From positions 5,702,885 through 5,766,884 of the forward strand of contig NC_031479.1 of NCBI RefSeq assembly GCF_000006565.2: a stretch of DNA of 64,000 nucleotides, read 5' to 3'. Source of the stretch: Toxoplasma gondii ME49. Taxonomy: Eukaryota; Apicomplexa; Conoidasida; Eucoccidiorida; Sarcocystidae. The translations under genes and the position numbers were made by a program. The first letter of the stretch is position 1. Every line of letters begins with the position of its first letter. Of this stretch, positions 56,001-64,000 are shown piece after piece. The notes under the pieces were generated by a model. The model did no database searches and had not been told where the DNA came from. It worked only from the letters and a program-made list of their open reading frames with translations.

Positions 56001-59000
56001 TTCAGAGAGTACGACGCTAGATGGCACAGGCGACACTCTGAGGGACTGTGACTTACACGCGTATCTGCACGCGAAGTCGCGGGAGCTTCTCCACACACCG
56101 ATAGGGACAGAGAGAGAGAGAAAGATACAGGCGGAACGAGGTCTACCTCGCAGACCTTGTGCACAGTGAAAATTGCAAAGACGTACCCTTTCCAGCTCCA
56201 CTTGGCGCTGAGGAGAGACTCCTGGAACTTCACCGATGCAAAATTCTCATTTTTTTCCACATTCCTGCATATTGGAAAACAAGAGGCCAGTTGTACACCA
56301 CGACATTCACCTTTGTCTTGTCTGGCGACAGCCAAAATTTGTTACCTTGCCAATGCATACCAGAGTAAACGAAGATTTAAAAATGGATTCATCTATACTC
56401 ATAAGTTCGTGACTGAACTCATGTGTAGGGGAGAGAGAAACAGACGTGCAGCTACGGCTCCATCCACATTTGCATGCATCTCTTCTGCACCATCACAAAA
56501 GAGTGGATGACCGGGTCGACAAAAGAAGGACCCAAACGCACCCTAGAGACGGGTGGGAAGAGAGCGGAGAGCCATGAAGAAATAGGGGAAAATGAAGATG
56601 GAAAAAACTGGAGAGGAGGATCCGAGTATTCTTGTAGAGCGACCCACAGATGTGTGTAGGACGAAGAGAAACGAGGTAAATCGACACAGAGATCGACTTC
56701 GGAGCCTCACCAAAAAGCGACTGTGCCGTCAAAGCAGCCGCTCGCAAGGATTCCAGAGACTGCGGGATTCCATTCGGCAGAAAGAACCTTCTTCAGCGCT
56801 CCGGTTAGGGTCGCGATCGGCTCTTTCAGTTCAGTTGTCCCCGTGACTTCCTCAGGCAGTTGCCAGATGCGAACGATCGTGTCTGAAAAAGCAGATGAAA
56901 GAACTGTCGACTGTGTTGTTTTGTCTCGCTACAAAGAGGTGCAGAAGCTCTCTCGAAGCTGGTTCGGCTCCTCTCTCAGAACCGGTTGGTCGGCGAAATT
57001 CTTCGCCGGGCCACAGCAGAGACATGCATAACTACCGCCAGCAAACACTTAGCAGTCTGCAGACTCGCTGCTGAACAGAAAGAGCCGCGTCTTGTCCTCA
57101 CAGATACGCCCATACACACATCAGGGATGAAAACGGTTCCTCCAGGTCATGAACGAGTGCCAGACCGACGAGAGTTCGATCCACGGCTTCCGTGGTGCGG
57201 CCTACCTTCGCATGCCGTCGCAAGAATGTCGCGGTGGAAAGGACTGAAATTTGTGTCTTGAATGGAAGCTGTGTGACCTTTGATCTTGGCCACCGCTGGA
57301 TTCCGTCCAATATCCGCGAGACGCAGAATCCCCAAGACACCACCACCACCAACATCCCAGGGTGCCTGACGCACAGACAGAACCAAAACGCCATCGCCAG
57401 GCATGGCTCTTTGCATTCGAGATTTCCATGCACCCCCGCCAGTGAGTTCGCACCGGCGTCAGTCTGGAGGTCCTCCAACGCGAAGAAAACACGAGTGTGT
57501 GGAAGCAAGCACGACTGTGGTGGTTTTAAGTCACTGTTATCTCCAGCAGAAACTCGAACTTGATGTCTTAGCCTCCTTGTCAAAGGAATCCGTGAATAGC
57601 TGCCATCCAGTTACTACGCAGGTGCCGAGACGCAGTGAACGAAAGGAAAAGCGAAAGTGAGGGGAGAAAAGAAAATCTGTCGCGGCGCTTCAACAGTTCT
57701 CCCGACACCAAAAGATCCATGTCGGTCCACAAGGATGTGATCTATAGAAGTTTCCAGGTGGGGCGGACGTGGTTTTCTGTCCCATGTTGGTCGGGCGTGC
57801 ACACTCGCACCGGGTCCGGTGGAAAACTGAAGAAAAAACGGTTTTGTAAACGAATATCTGCGTGTATCGACATGGAATAAAACTGCAGTTCGATCGCAAG
57901 GAATATGTCCTGGAGTCACTGTGATGTCAAGGTCTTTCTGGAAGGTCTCCACGATCTTCACAGAGCGCAGTGGTCTGTGTTGGTGACTCAAAGAATCTGT
58001 GTTGAGTTCGGCGGGGGTCTCAGCCGGACAGTGGACTTTCCATTAACATAAAACCCATGTATCTGTAGATTTCAAAACATATCTCGATCGGAAATGAGAT
58101 TGGATTCAATTTAATAATATTAAGTTACGTGAAAACAGACGAGTTAATGAAAACGTTAGATCAGTGTATCAGACAAGTAATTTTAGAACTGAATTCCTTT
58201 CTAATAGAAAAAGTAAGTCCGAGCTGACGATTCTATATTCGGAGGCTGCTGGTGAGTTGGAGCGCGCTGTTCTTGGTGGCCGGAGAATCCTAGAAGGGGC
58301 GAATGACCTGACTCACCGCAATGTACTCGGTGTTTGCGGCGAGGCCGCACGACTCGGTCTGTTTAGTCGACAGCCGAAGATCAGAGTACTGCTGCTTCCA
58401 CGCCTCAGCTGCACACACAATACAGGTGGAGCCGGCAATTCATCAAGAAAGCGGTGCCATTTCAATGGAGAAAAAGCAGCTCCATGTTTTGTGCAGCCCA
58501 CACACGGGTACCCGGTGCCACAATCACGGGTGTTTACACATTTGTTTTTAGGGCAGGTGGACGTTGTTCCCTCCCTCTGAAAATCGAACCATCAATAACT
58601 GTCCAAGCCTCCACACACAATCCAAGCTTGTCGCTCAATGTGTTGGACTGCAAGATCGTACGACATATTGAAGTTACTTCACGTCGGTTGCGTTCTAAGA
58701 CTCGTGTCTGGCATTATTTACCAGTGGTACGAACAGCGAGAAATAGATACAAGGAACATGACAAGCATCATTCGATCCGGCCTCTTGCTAAAGAAAGAAA
58801 TAGTCCACTATCAAATCCATCATTGCTACTGCAGGTAGACAGACCAAAGTGCCCCGTACAAACACGAGGCAACAGACTTCAAAGTGAACGGCATTTGTAC
58901 ATTTCGTACTTGTTGGATCTTTAAATACACCCTGAGTCCCACTATGCTGAAGGCATTTGACACGATGGTCATGAAATGCACAACGGTACTTCGAAACCGG

Positions 59001-59134
59001 TCACTGTGGTGAGTGTCGCTTGTTGCACGGGAGAACCGCCGAACCCTTGCTGTGTGTTTTCCTCGGTGATAGAGCAGAAACGGAGACTCACCGTAGAGGT
59101 TCTTGATCAGGGGAACGTCGACCGCGTCAGCCAT
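48173..59134 (-). CDS. COR: coronin (actin-binding WD40 propeller with coiled-coil tail)
   Basis: Coronins bind and bundle F-actin through a beta-propeller and oligomerise by a C-terminal coiled coil. Eighteen phase-consistent exons: 59134-59092, 58408-58317, 57365-57206, 56882-56711, 56264-56187, 55683-55462, 54708-54621, 53613-53507, 52982-52829, 52485-52425, 51902-51796, 51310-51260, 50851-50801, 50322-50272, 49867-49817, 49424-49374, 48914-48642, 48226-48173; 1866 nt, 621 residues. Propeller marks: AWKQQYSDLRLS, APWDVGGGGVLGILRLADIG, IKGHTASIQDTNFSPF, DTIVRIWQLPEE, VLSAEWNPAVSGILASGCFD, SAKWSWKGDLLACTTKDKAL, NIVDPRAAQVVGS, MAIWDTRKFDKP and MLYVCGKGDSSCRYYQY. After the propeller come the conserved extension (ISFIVPRKNQDVFQADLYPP), a short Ala-rich unique region, and a coiled coil built from several 17-codon exons plus one of 91 codons. 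The last exon encodes MRDFFRDILHQAQDEAA and the stop. Start MADAVDVPLIKNLY is the only ATG fitting the family N-terminus. Confidence 0.96.
49004..49095. repeat. (TA)n and (GATA)n microsatellite in coronin intron
   Basis: tatata run followed by about nine tagatagata units, in the intron between the exons at 48914 and 49374. Confidence 0.9.
50030..50085. repeat. (TA)n microsatellite in coronin intron
   Basis: tatata run in the intron between two 51-nt coiled-coil exons (49867 and 50272). Confidence 0.85.
52235..52335. repeat. (TA)n/(TAGA)n microsatellite in coronin intron
   Basis: tatata followed by tagatatagata units in the intron 51903-52424. Confidence 0.85.
52655..53115. repeat. scattered (TA)n blocks in coronin introns
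   Basis: Runs at about 52658-52715 and 52753-52775 on one side of the exon 52829-52982, and at about 53060-53105 on the other. Confidence 0.8.
55065..55260. repeat. degenerate GATA/GATCTA repeat in coronin intron
   Basis: About 190 bp of agatag and agatctaga units in the intron between the exons at 54708 and 55462. Confidence 0.8.
58060..58245. other. AT-rich non-repetitive island in coronin intron 2
   Basis: About 180 bp of AT-rich DNA without repeat period, unlike the neighbouring sequence. Possibly an organelle-derived insertion; this rests on composition only. Confidence 0.35.
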
Positions 59135-60887
59135 TTTGCGGCAAAAGAAAACAGGGGGAAGAAAACGAAAAAAGAAGACTGTGGACAGAGGCCTCGTCGG
59201 CAGAGATCGACGGGTTTACGTTACCGCAGTCGTCGTCAGCGCATTAGCAGAAATCGCCCTCAAGAGTCCTCAGAGAGATTCTTAGGGGACGGATAACACG
59301 GGATTGTGGAACTGAAAAAAAACGAAAGAAATGTCGCTTTCGATGCACATGTGCATGGCAACTTCGCTTGGAAACCTTGTGAGGGCTTCCGCACAGCTGC
59401 TTCAACGGCGCTACACCGAAGAGAGACGGGACACCACGAAATCTACAGATTCGAATGTCGGAATGTCGTTCCTCACTTGTCGACACCCTGCGTGGAACAG
59501 AGATCCCCCTGTACAGCTGTCCGATTGCAAACATGAGAAAGCGGTGACACACGGGAAAAAAACGAAAAAATCGACTGCTGGCGCGACGCTGTCGGCAAAA
59601 GGACAAGCCAATCCGACAGCGGTTGGAGACGAGGGAGCGCTGCAGAACGCGCAGGGAAGACACTACACAGAAAAAAAAGGAACTGGGCAAACATCTCTCT
59701 TCTGAATAAAGTACAGCATTGGAGGTGTTTCAGAGACAACCGGCTCGAGTCTCTCGAGCTCCTCATTCATTAGCAAGCCAACGAACGCATGCTGCAGCGA
59801 AGGGAAATAAGCATAGGCAGCTTACCGCGCCCATCGGAGGCCAAGCACGGCAGTTAGTCGCAGAACATGGAAGCAGGACGGGAAACTGCGACCAAATGTT
59901 TGTCTCCACTGCGTTTTTTTCAGGCTTTGGGGCGATAGTATGCCTCTGGCATTCACTGCTTTGACACAGAAGGGTCCCCTTCTTACCCAGGTTCTGAGTA
60001 CCTCTATGACCGCTTACAACCTCTCTTCAAGCCGCAATTTCACCTAGGGTTGAAAGAGTGGCGTGTAGGCTCTAGTAGAGTCTCTTGTGTTTTTCTACGG
60101 AGGAAACCTCAGGAAAACGGTTTCCTGCCTCCAAGCCACTGTATTTACGGTCGTCGGTTTGGTTATGTGGAAGAGAACACGGACTTATTATCAGGAAGAA
60201 GCCGTCTAGCGCACAAATGTACGTAGCGGATCGAAAGACAAGCTGCTGCTCAACATGCACGCCGACAGCCATTAGTCTGTATTTTAATTTGCTTCTGTGT
60301 GCTTTTGCATGAAGGCTGTTTTGTATTTTACGTTCGCGTGTATCTATGAGTACCATACATTGAAGGCATTATATGGGTAGCCGCGTGCAGCCACGAGATT
60401 ACAGGCAACCGAAATGTGCAGTTAGCCGTATAGAGTCCAGCACATGTCGTAGGGGAAGTGGTTCTTGCAAGTATTGGTGTAGAGTTGCTATTTTCGACAC
60501 TGCAGAATGCCCTCAGGCAAGGCGAACGAGAATACAAGTAAACACAGCGAAGGCGTGCTCTGCTAGCGCAGGAGAACTTGGATCCGGTAAACAAAGACTA
60601 TCAAAATCCAAATCAGTAAGCCAGACTCTGTGGTGCACGCCGTAAAACGGGATTCATAGGTTTCTATAAACAACCAATGAGCCGCAGCAGTTTGCGCAAG
60701 ATCCTGTCGGCAGTCACGCGATTTTGTTGCCTAGACTAATAGCGCTAACGGCTTGTGCTGAGGAATGCCGAGTCCGGAAGTTCGAATGCTGTCGCACCAA
60801 ACACTGAGGTGCTATTTCCACGTCCCATCTCGCTACATTACAGCATATGAAGTGCCACAAAATGTAATACAAAACCTCGTTCTAATG
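59135..60887. other. spacer upstream of coronin
   Basis: 1.75 kb between the coronin start and the 3' end of the next minus-strand gene, so it should hold the coronin promoter and 5' leader. Only short unconvincing ORFs; no repeats of note. No gene seen. Confidence 0.55.
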
Positions 60888-61471
60888 TCACATCAAATAC
60901 GTAGTTTCCTCCGAGTAGCCTAGGTACTCGATATGGTAAGGAACGCCCTTGACAGTTTGCATCTGCCGAGAGAAAGAGGGTCCATGGTCGTTCAAAAAAG
61001 CTATGAAAGTGAAACGAGTTTTATCGAACTCAGGACGCAATTGGAGGCTTCCGTTCCATCGCCTAGCGGTGCCCATAGCCCATCTTGGTAGACGCTGATG
61101 AAGTTTTTGCATCCTTGTCGATCTGTTTACACGACGGGGTTAATTAATCAGAAGCAGTCGTGCTGAGCCGCTGATCGTGGGTCACTGAATCACACTTTAC
61201 CAGAGAGCAGTGGCAAAATACGTTTTTTTTTTAAAAAGATAACGAAAGAGTGAGTGTTCCAGAACTTCGCTAATGCGAAGATGAGCAGAAACTCTTTATA
61301 CCGGGGCTTGTCCCAGCCAAACACTCTCTCCCTGTTAGCTGCACCCCCAAAAGGATTCCATTCGTACTTCCCCGTAGCCCGGTTAACGCCCGCTGCGGGG
61401 GGGTCTTCATGAGCTGAAAGGTGTCCAACGTCAACTGTACCCGGCCCGCGACGTACTCTGTGCATGAGCAA
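60888..61471 (-). CDS. small uncharacterised protein, two exons
   Basis: Exon 1 is 61471-61302 and exon 2 is 61122-60888. The GTATAA donor leaves two bases and the acceptor gtaaacag supplies one, so the phases match. The product has 133 residues: MLMHRVRRGPGTVDVGHLSA, HEDPPAAGVNRATGKYEWNP, FGGAANRERVFGWDKPR, then RMQKLHQRLPRWAMGTARRW, TRFTFIAFLNDHGPSFSRQM and YHIEYLGYSEETTYLM. It is basic, rich in aromatic residues, and has no membrane segment, repeat or motif I recognise. The Trp/Pro/Gly-rich make-up resembles small accessory subunits of mitochondrial complexes, but that is only an impression. Upstream exons cannot be excluded. Its neighbours are coronin downstream and an LRR gene divergently upstream. 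Confidence 0.6.
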
Positions 61472-62771
61472 TATATGCCTGTTCGTATCTAATACGATCT
61501 ACAAATCCGGTCGCGTAAAGCAGTTTTTTCCCCTACACAGCGTTGCACAGCCAGATGATCACAGCAGATCATATGGGTCCACCGAAGGTCTGTGTGTGCT
61601 TTGTTCATTTGAAACAAACCCACATTTCAATCCTGTGTTATTTGACATTCGAGTCTGTCCTCTGTTTCGGCGCTTGCATAGTGCATCCTCAATGCGAGTT
61701 TTTTTGCTTTCAGTTGTGCGTGATGTCCGCCTTCGTGTGCACCGTGTCACGAAACGCAAGACGCTCTCCTTTCGCCAGGTAAAAAATCGTTTTTGCCTTG
61801 CCCAGCCTTCGCTGTTTGGAACATGATTGCTTGCGTACATGAACGGGATGGTCGGGGTGACAGCTGGGCTGTGCTCCCAGGACTGAACTTCTTTGCGCTG
61901 ACGGCCTCATATCGTTTAGATTCTTTGCGTGTATCCGGGAGTGAAAAGTGCTGCAAATACCTTCAGCAGCGTCGACGTTTGTTTGCCGCGACGACACGAT
62001 CTGCATTCGAGTTGCTGTGCGTATGTGCTTTGCGAGACTCTACCGACTACGGTGACTCAAACAGCTTCTTCTGCTTGACCAAAAAGCGAACCTTGACGGC
62101 TTTGGCAGTTAGAGGGAGCCGAATAACGCCGGATTCTTGTGTCCGCAACGGGAAGTGGCTGCGTGCCCCTGTTTGCGGGGGCCCACAACATGATGAAGGA
62201 AGTGAACGACAGTTGGACGGTACATTCGTTTGGGAGTTGGTTTCCTCAAAAACAGAGATAAACAGAACAGGCAACTGTACCGTTAACTCCGCAAGCGGAC
62301 TAGACTGCGGTCGAGGCGGTTGGGGTTTGGTCCCTAGACCAGAAAAGGTTTTGTATCCTGTCGGATCCGAAACAAAGAACAAGCCAGCCACGGGATGCGA
62401 CTAGGCATAAACTGTTTGTGTAGCGTTTCATTGTGGATTTCGCTTTCTACCGTCGAGACTTTTGCGTCACCGGTTTTTACTACTCGTGCATCTGTTCAAA
62501 AGGACCCGCCCCTTGGAATGTGTAACCAAGCGAATTGAAGGGGGCGGTTATTTTCTGGAAGTGATTCTTTCATGTTCCTAACCACACAACACGAGGGACG
62601 CAAGACCTGTATGAACGGTCGCTTGTGCAGGCGGTTTCCCACAGGCGTGGCGGCGTCTCTCTGCTTATTTATATTTGTGTAAGCATGAAGGTCTGTAGCA
62701 AAACCTCAAGTGTGTGCACAGGGAGTCGCGCACGTCATTTCGTGGCGATAAGGTACCTTGTTGTATTCGGG
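61472..62771. promoter_or_regulatory. divergent spacer, small protein gene / LRR gene
   Basis: 1.3 kb between two divergent genes. It holds a 612-bp open frame on the plus strand (61793-62404) without convincing protein features, and no repeats. Promoter role inferred from position. Confidence 0.4.
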
Positions 62772-64000
62772 ATGCTGAGACACACTCTCATCCATGTCGC
62801 CAAGATGCTATCCACTCATAATGGAGTGCCTGCCTGGAGAGTTCTCAGGGTCATTACAGGCCATTTTGACCCTTCCACTGTTTACGTCTTCAACGGCCAA
62901 AACACGTGTGTGACCCTGTGGCAGCATGAGCTGCAACTGTGCCGCAATCTGCTCTTTCTCAACATTTCTAACTGTGAACTGACTAGCATCAGTGCCATAG
63001 TCTCTCTTACCAGCCTTAGACACCTTGACATTTCCTACAACAGTCTCGTCAAACTTGACAATATTAACAAACTGCGAGAACTCGAGAATTTGAGAGCCGT
63101 CGCCAACCCTATCTCACGATTCCAGGTGCGCAAATATGATCGCACCGATCACTCAAAAACAACAGAACACAGCTCCGACACATACACCAATTCACAACAA
63201 CAGCACGCTCGATGGGTTCCTGCCGTAGTCCCGAGGTTGAGCAGCATGTGCTCTGGATTCACATGAACAAGTTCGCATTTGCCACCGAAACCACTACTGC
63301 TGACACTATCTTTTTACTCAGAGGAGATGCCGAGTCGACAAGGATGCTGAGTTTTCTATATCCATATATATATATATATATATATGCAAGTTCGTGTCGG
63401 TGCGGACTGTGCAAGAGCCCACCAGTTTTCAGCGTTTCGCTGTCTCACAGTGGCATGGGTGGTTTGCTAGGTTTTCCAGTGCTGGTTGGAAATCTGTCGT
63501 CGTTGCAGTGTGCCTTTCACCAGGACCTCCGAGACTTGTCTGGCCTTGAATGCCTCAAGGCTCTCTCTTTCCAGAACGTGGATGGGACAGATGCATGCCC
63601 AGTTTGCCGCCTGGGGGACTACCGCGCCCGAATCTACTACCTTCTTCCCCAGGTCGCTCCGCGGTCCTTTACGTCAAAGACAGAAACAAAGGGAATTCTC
63701 ACTGCGCAGATATGTCCCGGAACCGGTGTGCCTCTAACTGCTCTTCGCACGCGGCTGAGTAGTCTGGATGGCGTGCGAGTTCATCTCCCCGACATCAACG
63801 CCAAGTTTGTAGAAGGGACAGAAACGCTCGAAAAGATGCGTGCAAGAACCGCTCAGCTGCGTGATCGTACTCAGCGTGTGTGCCTCCCGGCCGTCCTAGA
63901 TTTCCCTCCCTTTGAAGCAGGAACGTCAGTTTCTTCTGAATTCACACCGTGTGTAGAACATCTCGCGTCCCTTAGAGAGGCAGTTGCAGAAGCCAAGGAA
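62772..64000 (+). CDS. LRRC61-like leucine-rich-repeat protein (3' partial)
   Basis: First coding block from an ATG at 62772 or 62805 to 63125 (donor CAG|GTGCGC). It has successive LRR units: ELQLCRNLLFLNISNCELTS, SLTSLRHLDISYNSLVKLD, and KLRELENLRAVANPISRF. After an intron with a (TA)n run, a second block opens between about 63400 and 63470 and stays open to base 64000. It has DLRDLSGLECLKALSFQNVD, then CPVCRLGDYRARIYYLLPQ and LSSLDGVRV. This is the family cap: LxxLPCLEYL..., NPLC...YR..V..LLPxLxxxDG. The short two-block layout matches LRRC61-type proteins, whose function is poorly known. Beyond the cap the sequence is unrecognised and helical. The phases of the two visible blocks do not join directly, so a small exon or another boundary is missing. 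The true 3' end is outside the window. Confidence 0.75.
63358..63388. repeat. (TA)n microsatellite in LRR gene intron
   Basis: tatata run between the two coding blocks of the LRR gene. Confidence 0.85.

Noticed and set aside
61793..62404. 204-residue plus-strand ORF
   Set aside because: It begins at a non-ATG codon, lacks any family resemblance or splice support, and sits in a divergent promoter spacer. Kept only as a mention in the spacer entry.
1..64000. tRNA, rRNA, snRNA genes or transposons
   Set aside because: I saw no cloverleaf-like or rRNA-like stretches, no transposase or reverse transcriptase motifs, and no terminal repeats. A covariance-model scan was not possible.

Overview
This window is nuclear DNA of an apicomplexan, most likely a coccidian of the Toxoplasma/Hammondia/Neospora group. 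Genes are broken into many short exons with mostly GT-AG introns, codon use is GC-rich, introns and spacers carry (TA)n/(TATATG)n microsatellites and polypurine tracts, and TGCATGC motifs are frequent. The proteins are eukaryotic nuclear, mitochondrial and cytoskeletal ones. I cannot separate the genera from sequence alone. I saw no rRNA, tRNA, CRISPR array, virus or complete transposon. Exons were built by hand from protein similarity, splice signals and codon-phase agreement.

Layout: 1-6838 (+) is a 5'-truncated ADA2 coactivator gene (ZZ, SANT, ADA2 core, SWIRM). 9985-10801 (-) is SDHAF4, a complex II assembly factor. Head to head with it, 11543-20368 (+) is a very long AFG1/LACE1-type mitochondrial AAA ATPase gene. 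22130-26379 (-) is a CD2BP2/LIN1 GYF-domain spliceosomal protein. 27741 to at least 30378 (+) is a proline-rich helical-repeat protein resembling apicomplexan HPR/RAP organellar RNA-binding proteins. 34148-36415 (-) is a LysM-domain protein. 38469-46705 (+) is a WRAP73/WDR8-type WD40 protein. 48173-59134 (-) is coronin, reconstructed as 18 exons and 621 residues. 60888-61471 (-) is a two-exon gene for a 133-residue protein I do not recognise. About 62772 to the window end (+) is an LRRC61-like leucine-rich-repeat protein, cut at its 3' end.

Neighbouring genes almost always lie on opposite strands, so spacers are mostly either divergent promoters (10802-11542, 26380-27740, 36416-38468, 61472-62771) or convergent 3' regions (6839-9984, 20369-22129, 30379-34147, 46706-48172). 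The clearest functional pairing is AFG1 with SDHAF4, two mitochondrial respiratory-complex maintenance factors that share one 741-bp spacer.

The most unusual structures are: a coronin coiled-coil tail built from serial 51-nt (17-codon) phase-0 exons, three of them clearly duplicates; three phase-supported GC-AG introns, two of them in WRAP73 and filled with tandem repeats; an AFG1 C-terminus split from its core by a multi-exon insertion; and a 14-bp near-palindrome, GGTGTNNNTACACC, found five times in 64 kb, four of them inside coding exons.
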